Source: Echinicola arenosa (lineage in GTDB: Bacteria > Bacteroidota > Bacteroidia > Cytophagales > Cyclobacteriaceae). From it: 64,000 nt of DNA. A model generated the notes under the pieces. That model saw only the letters and a list, made by a program, of their open reading frames with translations. It ran no database searches and was not told the DNA's origin. Every line of letters begins with the position of its first letter. The stretch's first letter is position 1. The stretch lies in contig NZ_JACYTQ010000003.1 of assembly GCF_014841125.1 (NCBI RefSeq), positions 620,001 to 684,000 of the forward strand, in the 5' to 3' direction. Shown here in pieces: positions 35,505 to 46,600 of the stretch. Made by a program: the position numbers and the translations under genes.

Positions 35505-37106
35505 CTATGTGTCTAATAAATCAACTTTTATTGGATAAGAATTTTTCAAAAGAGATATATGTTTTTCATATACTTCCTTCTCCATTTTCTTTAATACAGT
35601 TTGACGGATCCTGTCCCGAACCAAAGAGTATGGAATTACTCCCTCTCCGGATTTAGACAGCAATTTGACCAGCCAAAAAGACTCTCCTACTTTAACGGGC
35701 ATGGACAATCCCCCAGGGCTTTGCTTGATTACAGTCTCTATAATTGGCATAATATATTTCTCATTAGGCATTTTAATCTCTATGATCTCTACTTCAGCAG
35801 TACTTTCTTTAGTCCTTTTTTCATGAAACTGAGTTTGCTCCTGCAACAATTGCCTGCTTTCCATGGCCTGTTGATAATCAGCATGCTTATAAACCTTTAT
35901 CTTCGACTCACCAAAACACTGGAATTCTTCTGGATTGCCGTCATAATATGCTTTAAATTCATATTCAGACATTTTCAATTCCGGTAAAATCTTTTTCCGT
36001 TTAAAACGGTGTACAAAAACTCCATTTGTCCTGTTTTTAATCCACTGTAAATACTCCTCATCCTCCTCCATCCCCATTTCCTTAGCTTCGAGAAGTATAA
36101 ATTTACCAATCAAAAAAGTTTTGAGCATTTGCTTCACATCATTTGGGTCAGATAAATTTCCTGTAAATACCGGTTGATGCCGGACAAACTCCATAAAGTC
36201 ACTAGCTGTATATGTACACTCTTCACCTTGAAACCAATATTCCATCAACACTTTATCCTGATCTATACCTGGCCAGTCTTTTTTGCTTGAGTCAAACTTC
36301 GTGGCCATCTCTATAATGGATTGCTCATTCATAATAGGATCAGCCTCATTAAAAATGCGCTGTTGGCTCTCCCATATGTACTTTTCTTTCAAACCAAAAA
36401 GTAAATCCTGTTCAATAATAGATTTTTCTTGCTCATAAGGCTTTAGAGATCCTCTTTTTGAATTGGTTACATGGACAATAAAAAATCCATTTAAAGTCTC
36501 CAACGGCCCAATAACATCCCCAATATTCAATTGATCCAAATTTTCAAGGTATATCCCCATTGGGTTAAATGGGTAATGGGATGTGTAAGTATAATTTTTA
36601 ATCCTTTCATCCTCATCAACCTCTTCCTTTAGTCTATTAAAACCTTCAACAGTATTTACTTTTACTTCCGGATCTAGGTATTCCAAAAGCATTTCCCTCG
36701 TAGGAATAAGTATCACATCTATATCATACCCTACATTTCTGCGCTTATAGGCCTTTTGAAGTGCTTCCTCATCTACCTTTAGATGTGGCTTCACCTTTTT
36801 ATTCCAAACATAGCCGTCTACAGTTGAAGCATAAAAACGTTGAATATATTCCAGTTGCTTAGTTATTTGTTTTATGGTATCATACTGGTGATCCAATGCA
36901 TAAGCCAAGATCAACCCTTCTTCTCGTAAGCGTTCATGTAACAGGTCTGTCGATAGTTGACTATACTGTTTGTTTTTCTTAATGGACTCATATTCTGTGG
37001 CGGTCATTGTGTAAGAACCGATTTGAAGCAACACTTTACCTTGCTTCCGGTCACAAGCAGCACCCAGCAAAAGGAGTAAAAAAAGAATTATTATAGCTGA
37101 TTTCAT
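35505..37106 (-). CDS. Parvulin-type peptidyl-prolyl isomerase / foldase lipoprotein (SurA/PrsA-like)
   Basis: A 533-residue protein with lipobox GAACD (Cys18). It has a SurA/PrsA-like helical N-terminal chaperone region (about 20-125, with QLSTDLLHERLREEGLILAYAL), then two degenerate rotamase-like segments: one around 130-225 (VGYDIDVILIPTRE ... IGDVIGPLETLNGFFIVHV) and one around 385-495 (FGESKIKVYK ... QSPGGLSMPVKVGESFWLVKLL). GDVIGPLET-NGFFIVHV and PGGLSMPVKVGESFWLVKL are the typical parvulin C-terminal strand pattern. It should assist folding of exported proteins at the periplasmic side of the inner or outer membrane. Its position directly upstream of two tiny secreted proteins suggests they are its clients (inference). 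Confidence 0.78.
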   Translation of the reverse strand: MKSAIIILFLLLLLGAACDRKQGKVLLQIGSYTMTATEYESIKKNKQYSQLSTDLLHERLREEGLILAYALDHQYDTIKQITKQLEYIQRFYASTVDGYVWNKKVKPHLKVDEEALQKAYKRRNVGYDIDVILIPTREMLLEYLDPEVKVNTVEGFNRLKEEVDEDERIKNYTYTSHYPFNPMGIYLENLDQLNIGDVIGPLETLNGFFIVHVTNSKRGSLKPYEQEKSIIEQDLLFGLKEKYIWESQQRIFNEADPIMNEQSIIEMATKFDSSKKDWPGIDQDKVLMEYWFQGEECTYTASDFMEFVRHQPVFTGNLSDPNDVKQMLKTFLIGKFILLEAKEMGMEEDEEYLQWIKNRTNGVFVHRFKRKKILPELKMSEYEFKAYYDGNPEEFQCFGESKIKVYKHADYQQAMESRQLLQEQTQFHEKRTKESTAEVEIIEIKMPNEKYIMPIIETVIKQSPGGLSMPVKVGESFWLVKLLSKSGEGVIPYSLVRDRIRQTVLKKMEKEVYEKHISLLKNSYPIKVDLLDT

Positions 37107-37316
37107 CAGATAAAAAGATTTTTAATTTGCATACTTATTTATAATCCATAAAACATATAACAATAATGCAGTAGCAAGCTATAAAACCTTTTAAATTAAG
37201 CCCAAGTCCCTTGTTTTCATTTTATGGTATTAACACCATCTAATTTGGACATAGTCACTATTGGCCAAATTCGGTCGTTCAACTCCCTACTTTTAATTCA
37301 AAATAAAATTTCACCA

Positions 37317-38579
37317 TTACTCTGCTCCATTACACAATTCCAATTCTTTCGCATATTCCCTAAACCAATCATGCACAGGCTTAGCACAGGCATCTGGATC
37401 AGCACCAAAAGCAATTCCTCCTTCTGGATCTCCACTATCGATCAGATTTTCAGGTGATAATAGATTCCAGCTTACATTGCCGGTTTCATCAGCCAATAAT
37501 TTAAAATTGGCCCCAAAACCCCAACCATTGGCTACACCGGTAATGCCTCCTTTTCCCCATACCGAATATTGCTCCGGAGCCCAATCTATTTCTGTTACTG
37601 CTATAGGTGCAAAATCAGCAACAGGTTTAAAATTCCTTTCCCACTGATGGCGAAGAACTGAGGGATCGTTAAGATCCTGGCCCCAATAGCCGGTATACAG
37701 GTGCACCGCATAGCCGATATTATCTCCCTCTATGGGATAGTCTTCATAGCCCCGATAATGGGACTGGTATCCCGAACCTGGAATCCATAGAATATTTTCT
37801 GTCCCATTGTCCCTGATCCTATGCACAATTGGCTGGAAGAACTGCTGCAAGGCTTCGTAATGGGCAGGCGTATCACTACCATATTCACCATTGGTTCCCA
37901 AAATATGTATGGGCTCATTGGCCAACTCAAACATCACATGGTCCGCATTTTTCAGATCAGGATGTTGCGAGAGGTAATCCCAAATATTCATTAAGTAGAC
38001 ATAATAATCATCCCCAACAGCGATATCATGAGGGCAAACACCTGGAGGTCGCAGAATTACATACATGCCTCTTGATGCTGCATGTTCAATCAAAGGCACA
38101 ATGACCTCATCAACAGCGGTGACAAAACGGTCAAAATCAAACCTTGAAATATCATTTTCGGGAATGGGTTCCCCAGGTGTATTGGACCAATAAGGATCTA
38201 TATGCAGTCTGATATAGTTCAAGTACCAACCATCCTCATCGCCTGCGGATAGTTTGTCCATAACCGCTTGATTATATTCAAGACAGCCTTCCACGTCATA
38301 ATTATTCCATCTCCATTCCCCTACAGCACCCCCATTAAACCAAGGACTGGGTGTCATCGCCACACCATGAAGGTTAACGTTATTCCCACATGGATCTTGA
38401 AGGAACTTACCTTCCACATGTAGGGGAAGTATTGAATTTGGCCAAGAAAAATTCTTTTCATGTTGTTGTATCTCATTGGGTTCTTTAGGATCTGAAGGTG
38501 CTGAATCCTCCACCTTACAACTAAAAAACAAACATAATAATATCACTATGCCTACTGCACTGGCATTCTTCATGTTCAC
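37317..38579 (-). CDS. GH5 endo-glycanase lipoprotein
   Basis: A 420-residue retaining enzyme with lipobox FFSCK (Cys21). The TIM barrel begins LQDPCGNNVNLHGVAM; acid/base Glu222 lies in MFELANEPIH and nucleophile Glu330 in IAVTEIDWAP; NYIRLHIDPYW is the early conserved Arg block. GH5 covers cellulases, mannanases and xylanases; the subfamily cannot be assigned by eye. Place in the locus (68 bp after the XUS-core GH10) argues for an endo-xylanase or arabinoxylanase. It is the last gene of the sigma-SusCD transcription unit or has its own promoter after the hairpin at 38601. Confidence 0.88.
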   Translation of the reverse strand: MNMKNASAVGIVILLCLFFSCKVEDSAPSDPKEPNEIQQHEKNFSWPNSILPLHVEGKFLQDPCGNNVNLHGVAMTPSPWFNGGAVGEWRWNNYDVEGCLEYNQAVMDKLSAGDEDGWYLNYIRLHIDPYWSNTPGEPIPENDISRFDFDRFVTAVDEVIVPLIEHAASRGMYVILRPPGVCPHDIAVGDDYYVYLMNIWDYLSQHPDLKNADHVMFELANEPIHILGTNGEYGSDTPAHYEALQQFFQPIVHRIRDNGTENILWIPGSGYQSHYRGYEDYPIEGDNIGYAVHLYTGYWGQDLNDPSVLRHQWERNFKPVADFAPIAVTEIDWAPEQYSVWGKGGITGVANGWGFGANFKLLADETGNVSWNLLSPENLIDSGDPEGGIAFGADPDACAKPVHDWFREYAKELELCNGAE

Positions 38580-38600
38580 TGATATTTTAAGCTAGAGATA

Positions 38601-38636
38601 TGACCAGTGATGGTGTTATTATTCCATCACTGGTCA
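38601..38636 (-). terminator. Strong hairpin between GH10-CBM and GH5 genes
   Basis: TGACCAGTGATGG and CCATCACTGGTCA form a perfect 13-bp stem around 10 bases, directly after the GH10 stop. No T run follows, so it may be partial terminator or a 3'-end stabiliser that lets the upstream transcript persist. Confidence 0.55.
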
Positions 38637-38647
38637 AAATGCATGAT

Positions 38648-40786
38648 TTATAAACCTTGCAAACCTTCCACAAAACCCACATAGGCCGGTTTCCTATTAA
38701 GGTTTTGGTTCCAAAGGCCTTGCCTTTCACCGGGAAGCCAAGAGGCATCATCGGCACTGTCCATTATGCCCCAAACGGTGATTCCGTATTGTTGTGACTT
38801 AGGTACATATTCATTGTACATATCCACTACGTATTTATACATTTCTGCTTGTTGCCCTAATATTTCCGCATTAGGTGTAGAAGTGTTGACCCTTACATCT
38901 AATTCTGAAACCTTGATCAACTTTCCTGTGGCAGCAAGCATCTCAAACATCTTGGCAATATTTTGTTTGTTGGAATCAATCCCAATGTGCATCTGGGTCC
39001 CGATACCATCCACTTGTGCACCTTGACTTTCCAGGTACGCTACATAATCGATGATGCCCTGGCACTTATCCAGGTTATATTCCAAATTATAGTCATTGAT
39101 AAAATGAAGGTCATCGGGGTTACCGTATTCCCTTGCCCACTGAAATGCCTTGACAGCGTAATCCTTGCCCATATAATCCTGCCAATAAAATTCATCAGCA
39201 GCTTTATCTGTTTTTCCAATTCCTGTTTTCAGCTCAGACGGGTTGTTGTCATCCATTGGCTCATTGACTACATCCCAAGCTTTGACATGTTCGGCACTGT
39301 TGGTAACCATCTCTGATATCCATCTTTCCAACTCTCCGGAAATGATCGATTCTTTTTCCTCAGGTGTTTTCTGCACCAAAGTAGTGCTACCTCCAGATAA
39401 GGAAGCACTGCTCAGCACCACATTGTCAATGTAAACCGTACCGGCATATTCCCCATAACTGAAAATAAGCCTGCTTCTGTCGTCTGCGGTTGCCGTGGTA
39501 GTCAGTTCGACCTGCTGCCATTCCTGCGTTACCATCACTTGGCCAAAGCCATTTGAAGAATAATCGGGGCTCTGGAGTTCTGGTCTGATAATGCCCTGGG
39601 CATCTCCCTTTACCCAAAAGGACAATTTGTAGGCTTCCCCGTTTTCAAGGGGTTCCGCAAAACCATAAGAGGTCTGCACTTCCCAAAAACCTCCGGTTAC
39701 AGAAGGGTTGGTGACATAGAAGGCTTTGCCTTCTCCACCAAAACCCATCCCGTCTTCGGTGATTCCTCGGGTAGAACCATTGCCCCAACCTCCCCAGCCG
39801 GTACCGGATTCAAAATCCCCATTCATAACAAGATTATTGATCATTGGCTCGCCATTGGGATTATAGACATACAGGTTGTTAATATCCAGGTAATGGCTAG
39901 CACCAGGAGTATAACCTAAATCAAACTTGATCTTGAATGTTTCCCCCTGAAAATCACTGACCCTAAACCTTATTTCTTTCCAAGACATGGTGGTTTGAAA
40001 AGTAGATGAAGCAGTGCCAGTTCCCATCCAGTCCATCTCTGGTTCATTATTCTCCAATCCTTCAAAACTGATTCTTCCTTCAGCAGCCCTATCGGATTTG
40101 ATATAAGCCACTATCTCGTATTCATTTCCTGGCTCGATGGTAATCTCAGGCGTAACCAATTGCAGGTCTTCAGGTGCTGATAAGTTAGCACCAGCAGTCA
40201 GTTTGAAAGCTGATGTTCCTTCGCCCATTCCATCATTTTCGGACAAAACCATATCTCCTTGGCTGGTCCAGCCAGTAAGGTTTCCCGACATGGCTCCTGA
40301 AAGATCAAGTTCATTTGCAAAAGCTGGAGAATTCACCACAAGAGGCTCCAATAATCCATTTAAGTAGCCTGCATTTTGGTTAGCATGCCAGCAGAGCGTA
40401 TGACCATAGACTGTCGTTCCTGCCGCAGTAGCAGCTTCAAACAAGGCATTGACTCCACCTAACAGCAAACTGCCATCCGCCTGTACGATAGCACCGTGTT
40501 TCATGCCATAACCGGCCGTGATTTCATTGAAATTACTATTGATCAAACGGTACATCACCCCTTTATCGGCATATTCGGACTGGTTCACCGCTCCACCCAG
40601 GATAAATCCTGGATGGGCAGTGCTGTCCACATAAGATTTTAAGGTTTGATAGGCATTGATCTCTTCTTGAAGTGCGATGCTTTCCGGTTTTTCAACTTGG
40701 TATTCATCTGTAGGCACATAATCCACGCAGGAAGTCATTAATGACAAGACCACTCCGCCTAGAAAACTGATATATCTTTTTTTCAT
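38648..40786 (-). CDS. GH10 xylanase with two carbohydrate-binding modules inserted in the catalytic domain (Xyn10A-like)
   Basis: A 712-residue lipoprotein (lipobox TSC, Cys20). The GH10 barrel is split: N-terminal part about 40-145 (GHTLCWHANQNAGYL), then two CBM4/CBM22-like beta-sandwiches at about 150-310 and 315-465 (LDINNLYVYN and VYIDNVVLSS endings), then the rest of the barrel with acid/base Glu509 in AWDVVNEP and nucleophile Glu628 in VSELDVRVN. This insertion is known from the Xyn10A enzymes of Bacteroides xylan systems, where the modules bind xylan on the cell surface. It is the last gene of the XUS core, after the XusE-like gene. Confidence 0.93.
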   Translation of the reverse strand: MKKRYISFLGGVVLSLMTSCVDYVPTDEYQVEKPESIALQEEINAYQTLKSYVDSTAHPGFILGGAVNQSEYADKGVMYRLINSNFNEITAGYGMKHGAIVQADGSLLLGGVNALFEAATAAGTTVYGHTLCWHANQNAGYLNGLLEPLVVNSPAFANELDLSGAMSGNLTGWTSQGDMVLSENDGMGEGTSAFKLTAGANLSAPEDLQLVTPEITIEPGNEYEIVAYIKSDRAAEGRISFEGLENNEPEMDWMGTGTASSTFQTTMSWKEIRFRVSDFQGETFKIKFDLGYTPGASHYLDINNLYVYNPNGEPMINNLVMNGDFESGTGWGGWGNGSTRGITEDGMGFGGEGKAFYVTNPSVTGGFWEVQTSYGFAEPLENGEAYKLSFWVKGDAQGIIRPELQSPDYSSNGFGQVMVTQEWQQVELTTTATADDRSRLIFSYGEYAGTVYIDNVVLSSASLSGGSTTLVQKTPEEKESIISGELERWISEMVTNSAEHVKAWDVVNEPMDDNNPSELKTGIGKTDKAADEFYWQDYMGKDYAVKAFQWAREYGNPDDLHFINDYNLEYNLDKCQGIIDYVAYLESQGAQVDGIGTQMHIGIDSNKQNIAKMFEMLAATGKLIKVSELDVRVNTSTPNAEILGQQAEMYKYVVDMYNEYVPKSQQYGITVWGIMDSADDASWLPGERQGLWNQNLNRKPAYVGFVEGLQGL

Positions 40787-40815
40787 ATTAATATCGGATT
40801 AAAGTCATCAATAGA

Positions 40816-41841
40816 TTATTTAAGTACAGGGCTAAAGACCTCCATCCCAACACCCCGGTCCCTGAGCACCAAGGTATCCATTGAGGCCACATGCATTTGG
40901 GGCAAATCAACCTCATATTCCAGGTATACAGCATCTCTGTCTTCATTTCCCCAACTTGACTTTTCTCCATCTTTCACAAATCTTCCGCTACCGGATGCGG
41001 TGTACCCACCATGTGCGGCAGAAATGGAGCAATTACCCTCACTATCAAAAGTCAACAACAAGTCGGCGGTAATATTTTCACCTCCCTCACCCGAAAAGGT
41101 CAACGGGAACAAAACCTGAGAAAGGGATTGGGTAAGCAATTCATTGATCTCATCATATTCCACACTTTCCTCACGTCTGGTAATGGTTTCATCGACTATC
41201 CCCACTTCTTTTCCCGTAATGATATCCCTTCCTCTACGGAGGTAATTCCCATGCCATTCATTCACATATTTCAGGGCATATAAGGTAAAATCCTTTGGTG
41301 CTGGAAACCAGTCATCAGCTATCGCCCTCTTAGGATTCTCCACTATCGGTATACCGGATAGCACAGAGTCAGCATTGGTAACATTGGTAATCCTGACCGG
41401 TAATACAAAGGTTTTTTTGATGGCCCTTGGGTCATTGAAAAAAGCCCCGGTCAACTGTACTTCAACTCCTCCGGCTATCTCTCCTCTGGGAATGATCACC
41501 GTCTCTGTATTTAGTTGGTAATATTCTGATGACAATACTTCTATGTCGTCACCTCCTTCTTCAAACAACAGTCCTTCTGCCAAAGACTCGTCCACTTCTA
41601 TCTGAACAGATACATCATTGGGTGAAGAATAAACTCCTCCTGTTGTTACCATTAGTTTAAATTTTCCTTCATTGTCCAGGGAAGTGTCAAAAATATCCTC
41701 CCCCATAGTGATCGTACGGACAGGAAATTGATAGGCGAAATATACCGTTTGGTAATCAAAGTCAGGAAATTCCCAATCCTCATTCTTGCAGGATGAAAAT
41801 ATCAAGACAATCGCTATAAATATGTATGGTATCTTTTTCAT
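40816..41841 (-). CDS. XusE-like surface glycan-binding lipoprotein (DUF1735)
   Basis: A 341-residue lipoprotein with lipobox FSSCK (Cys18). The N-terminal half is a DUF1735-type beta-sandwich (YFAYQFPVRTITMGEDIFD, FKLMVTTGGVYSSPNDVSVQIEVD, YYQLNTETVIIPRGE). The C-terminal half (WFPAPKDFTLYALKYVNEWHGNYLRRG onward) is a second domain commonly found with it. Its place between the second SusD and the GH10-CBM gene is exactly that of XusE in known xylan systems. It presumably binds xylan on the outer surface and hands chains to the SusC/D complexes. Confidence 0.85.
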   Translation of the reverse strand: MKKIPYIFIAIVLIFSSCKNEDWEFPDFDYQTVYFAYQFPVRTITMGEDIFDTSLDNEGKFKLMVTTGGVYSSPNDVSVQIEVDESLAEGLLFEEGGDDIEVLSSEYYQLNTETVIIPRGEIAGGVEVQLTGAFFNDPRAIKKTFVLPVRITNVTNADSVLSGIPIVENPKRAIADDWFPAPKDFTLYALKYVNEWHGNYLRRGRDIITGKEVGIVDETITRREESVEYDEINELLTQSLSQVLFPLTFSGEGGENITADLLLTFDSEGNCSISAAHGGYTASGSGRFVKDGEKSSWGNEDRDAVYLEYEVDLPQMHVASMDTLVLRDRGVGMEVFSPVLK

Positions 41842-41893
41842 TGTTTTTGAATTTAATTCACTTAAAACCAGTTATGCATAGCTTTCAAAACAA

Positions 41894-43669
41894 TTACCAG
41901 CCGGTATTCTGTTGAAGTGCACTGAATTTCAATCGCTCGCTATAAGGTACAGGGCCATAGATCATATAATCCTGATAAACCCTGTTTTCTACATTGATAA
42001 CGGAATACTCATTCTCATTTTCAATCCGCATCCCTTGTGCCGTTTCGGTCAGGTCTGCGTCCCACCTTCTCAGGTCCCAAAAGCGGAAACCTTCAAAACT
42101 AAGCTCCAATCGCCTTTCATTTCGGATCAGTTCCCTCATGGCAGCTTGGTCACTTTTTACAGACTCCAAGTAAGCATCTCCATTGTCAGCACCAATACCA
42201 GCCCTTTCACGGATCGCCTTGATGACATCATAGGCTGAGAACCCGAAAGATCCACTGGCCATTGGCCCCCAAGCTTCATTGGCTGCTTCCGCATAAATCA
42301 AAAAGAACTCAGTATAGCGCATTCTTGGCTGCAGGTGCCGCTGCCCAGTATTGGCCACAGGATCGAGGTTAACATCTTGGCGCAATAATTTGCGCATATA
42401 ATAACCTGTACGCGTGGATGTTTCCACCTTGTTCAGTCCATCGTTGGTATCCGAATCCAAGGCGGTATTGATGGAAACGCCCGTTGGGCCGGCAGTACTT
42501 CCATTGAGCAAAATGAACTGGGCCAACCTTGGGTCCCTGTTGGCATAAGGTGTATCCTCCGTATACCCTGAGGCCGGGTCACCAATGGGATAGCCATTGG
42601 CCATCGGGAAGGCATCCACTAAATTCTGGGTAGGATTGACCAAGCCTTCACCGTACAAGGTAGGGGGAAAATTCTGTGTTTCCAGGTTATTGGTAGGGCC
42701 GCCGACAGAACCTCTCCAGAGGATTTCCGGTGGATTGTTTCCGGCTCCCAGCCCGTCGATTACCGACCTGTTATTGTACCAAGTCACTCCATTGGGATCC
42801 AAACCACTTACTCCGCCGATATCATTTAATAAATTCCCCGCATAGGTTGCGGCATCGGCCCACTTGGTCTGATCATTGTCCAAATTAAAAGAAGGGCTAG
42901 CCGCCAGCAATGAAGCCTGTGCTCGGATGGCCTGTACGATTCTACCTGACACCAGCTGTTTGGCATCATCTCCGAATACACGGTTGTAATCATTTACCCC
43001 AGTCCCTTCTTCCCGGTACTTGGAAGGTATCAGCGATTCATTATTGATATTATAGTAATCCATAGGCAAGAGCTCCAAGGCCTTCTCAACATCTGAGTAG
43101 AGTTGTGCCATACAAGCCTCAAAGGTTGCCCTCGGTATATTAAAATCAGAATCTACTGTTTGTGGTTCCAAAAATATAGGAACCCCCAATAGTTCTCCTC
43201 CTGCTAATCCACCGTGTGCTTGAAGCAAATAATACATAAAAAGGGCCCTCAAACCGTAGGTTTCTCCAGTCAATCGATCCATAAACATTTGATTGACAAC
43301 AGGTTTGGAAGCATATTCTGTATTACCTACTTCCATTAACATCTCATTGAGGTATTGGATGGCGGAATTGGCGGAATTCCAACGGTCCGCAGGGTTGAAA
43401 TTGGACGCCCATTGACCAGTAGCCATATTCAGGAAGCCATTGTCAAGATCATTGCTGACCGCATCATCCGTGGCCATTTCACTGAAGTTATAACTGTTAG
43501 TAGGAATCCTTAAATAAGCATTCAACAACAATCCCTGTACCATACTGGGCCTCTCCCTGATCAGATCCTTGCGCTGGATATTTTCCACTGCGGGATCAAT
43601 AAGGTCACTACAACTGGTCGTCAACACCAAGGCCATAATGGCGAGTTTTATATTCATTTTTATCTTCAT
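41894..43669 (-). CDS. SusD-like xylan-binding lipoprotein (second pair)
   Basis: A 591-residue RagB/SusD family protein with lipobox TSCS (Cys20 region). Typical features: N-terminal TPR-like helices (AYLRIPTNSYNFSEMATDDAVSNDLDNG), ALFMYYLLQAHGG, and the C-terminal end RNERRLELSFEGFRFWDLRRW with PVPYSERLKF. It acts as the lid of the neighbouring SusC transporter. It is 18 bp after its SusC partner (43688) and 52 bp before XusE. Confidence 0.93.
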   Translation of the reverse strand: MKIKMNIKLAIMALVLTTSCSDLIDPAVENIQRKDLIRERPSMVQGLLLNAYLRIPTNSYNFSEMATDDAVSNDLDNGFLNMATGQWASNFNPADRWNSANSAIQYLNEMLMEVGNTEYASKPVVNQMFMDRLTGETYGLRALFMYYLLQAHGGLAGGELLGVPIFLEPQTVDSDFNIPRATFEACMAQLYSDVEKALELLPMDYYNINNESLIPSKYREEGTGVNDYNRVFGDDAKQLVSGRIVQAIRAQASLLAASPSFNLDNDQTKWADAATYAGNLLNDIGGVSGLDPNGVTWYNNRSVIDGLGAGNNPPEILWRGSVGGPTNNLETQNFPPTLYGEGLVNPTQNLVDAFPMANGYPIGDPASGYTEDTPYANRDPRLAQFILLNGSTAGPTGVSINTALDSDTNDGLNKVETSTRTGYYMRKLLRQDVNLDPVANTGQRHLQPRMRYTEFFLIYAEAANEAWGPMASGSFGFSAYDVIKAIRERAGIGADNGDAYLESVKSDQAAMRELIRNERRLELSFEGFRFWDLRRWDADLTETAQGMRIENENEYSVINVENRVYQDYMIYGPVPYSERLKFSALQQNTGW

Positions 43670-43687
43670 GGTTATTTTCGGGTCTGG

Positions 43688-46600
43688 TTAAAACTTCGCT
43701 TTGATACCAACATTATAAAACCTGTTCTGTGGGGCACTGCCAATATTCATCTCGAGAATGTCCCTGTTAGGAGAAATAGTCAACAGGTTAGCACCATTGG
43801 CATAAATATCAAGTCCTTTTAGAAATCGCTCGCCAAACATGCTGCTTGGGAAGGTATAGGAAAGCTGGACCCGAGAAAGGTCAAACCTGTTCGTACTGTA
43901 CATCCAAAAATCAGAGTTGCGGAAATTATTGGCACCATTTAAAGTAGTAAGCCGTGGAAATGTGGCTGTTTCTTTGGTGGCTTCAGTCCATCTATCTCTG
44001 ACCACTTCGGAGTACTTATCATCCCCATTTACCCAGAAATAATTATCGGTTTTCATGGCATAAGCTCCTGTCCGAGCTGTTCCCAAAGCAAAGAAGGTGA
44101 AGTTTTTGTATTTAGCAGATAGGTTAATGCCCATGGTCAATGGAGCTCCTGACCAACCTCCCCTACCAAGATAAACTTCATCTTGAGCATTGATAATACC
44201 ATCATCATTTTGGTCTTTGTATTTAATATCACCAGGTTTTACTTCACCAAAAGCCTGTTCCGGGGAATTCTCAATATCATCTACCCCTGAGAAAAAGCCC
44301 AAGCTTTGAAGTCCCCAAATACCATCCAAAGGTTTTCCAACTCTAGTCTGGTAATCGAATTCAAAATTTTCAGATCTCCTGGAAGCCTTGGTGTCATAAT
44401 AGAGACCTGAAAACCCTAGGCTCCAATCCACCTGCCCAATGCGCTTGTTCAAATTCAATTGGAAATCCACACCTGTGCGCTGGTCATTATTATAATTGAT
44501 ATAAGGAATCCAAGAGGATATTGGCCATCCTGTACTAAAATAATTGGGATAAATAATGTTATTCTGGACAAATAGGCCGGTCATTTTACTGATAAAAAAT
44601 GAACCGTTCAGCGTAATGAACTTATCAAATAGGGAAGCATCCAGCCCCACACTAAGCTCTTCCCGCTTTGGCATGGCCAAATCAAGGTTCTCACCCCTCC
44701 TTACATCTGTCGCGTAATTGTTCAGTCCATCCTTCCACTCATACCAAGAACCATCATCCGTATATATACCCTCATAAAGGTAATACTCCTCAATGTCCAG
44801 GTCGGTATGAAGAATTCCTCCTGAAACGGATAATTTAAGATCATCTACCACTGAAGAAGAAGCCAAAAAGTCCTCCTCACTAAGTCTCCATCCCAATGAC
44901 AAAGTAGGTGAGAAAGCATTTCGATTGCCAGGAGCCAATTTGGCACTACGAAGCACTGCACCACTAAAATCCAAATAATACTTTGATTTATAGTCATAAC
45001 TTCCATGTAAGCCAAGATTGGCATTACTTACTTTATGGTAAATGCCAGATTCACCAGTCTGAAAGCCATTCGCTATCAACATGGCGGAAACATGATGCCT
45101 GTTGTCTATGTTTTTCTGATAGTTCAGTTGTCCAGAGAAAGACAGCGTTTGCCTGAACCAGCTGTTATCAATGTTTTGAGTTTTGGAACTGGCATCTTGA
45201 CCATATCTGGTCAAGCTTGCAATTTCGTCCTCCCCGTTATAATTGATCCAGCTGGGCTGGTAAACAGCATAGTCATTGTTAAATGAAAGGTTATAAGAAG
45301 TGGCATAATCCAGTCCAAAAAGTGAACTGAAGGAAAGGCCCTCTAATACATTTCTTAAATCGGCATCTAGGCCAGCATTAAACTGGAACTGCCTACTGGT
45401 ATATTTTGACGATCCACCTGCATAACTTCCCGCAATGGGGTTGGTCTGATCCAACTGTGTCCCTCCCAACAAATATTTTCCATCAATCAGGTGCTGGCTA
45501 CTCTGCACATAATTTTGAGATACCTCATCATCTGGGGACAGCATATCGATCGGAACCAGCGGAGTAAAACGGTAAGGGCGTAGAGTGGTGGATCCTCCCC
45601 AATAATCTGCATTGATTCCTTTGCCATTGTAGAAGATGGCCGCCGCATCCACTTTTGCCGAAATGTAATCATTCAAGTTGATATCTACATTTCCACGCAC
45701 ATTGAACCTTTCATTGGCGTTTTCGGCAGCTTGCCCAAAATCCAACACGGAACCCTCTGTCCAAAAACCAAGGTTGGTATAATACCTTGCCCTTTCATTG
45801 CCACCTGATATCTCCATGGTAGCGTCATAGCGAGTAAAGGCTTTCTGTAAATAGTCGTCTGAATAATAATCAACATTAGGATAGCGATAGGGATTGCTTC
45901 CCGAAGCATGATTATAGATATCTTCTTCGGTATATAAGGGGCTTAGTCCATCATTGGATCGCGCCTCATTATACAAGCTCATGTACTCACCCGAACCCAG
46001 ATATTTGGGATAGCTTTTGGGGACATTGACACCGACATTGGTCCGTACATCAATGGTTTGGGTATTGGCTACGCCTCTTTTGGTGGTGACCAACAATACC
46101 CCCTTGGCACCTCGGCTTCCGTAAAGGGCAATGGCATTGACGCCTTTCAGGAAAGTAATCTGCGCAATTTCCGTGGGCATAACACTTCCCAAGTCACGTG
46201 GTACACCATCAACCAAGGTCAGGTAACTGTTATTACCCCATAGGTTGCCATTGAATCCTCCCACATAAGCTTCCATCCCATCCAGTGGATAGGTAATGTA
46301 ATTTTCCTCCAATATTTTGGGCATGTTTACGTAGGAAGCACCCCCTGTGAGATCTCGCTTATCCTTCTTTTGAAACGCAACCAATACTTCCTCTCCTTCC
46401 AGATAAGGAAACAGCACAATTTCATCCAGTCCAGGATGTGCCTGTAGGATTTTAGTCTCATAACCCGGAGCCTCCACTGCCAGATAGGCATTGGAAGTTA
46501 CTTCCAACTTTACGTTTCCTAAGCTATCCGATACGGCCGAATAGTCATCCTGATCACTAGTCACTATAGCTCCTCGTATTGGGTTCCCAGAGCTGGCCCT

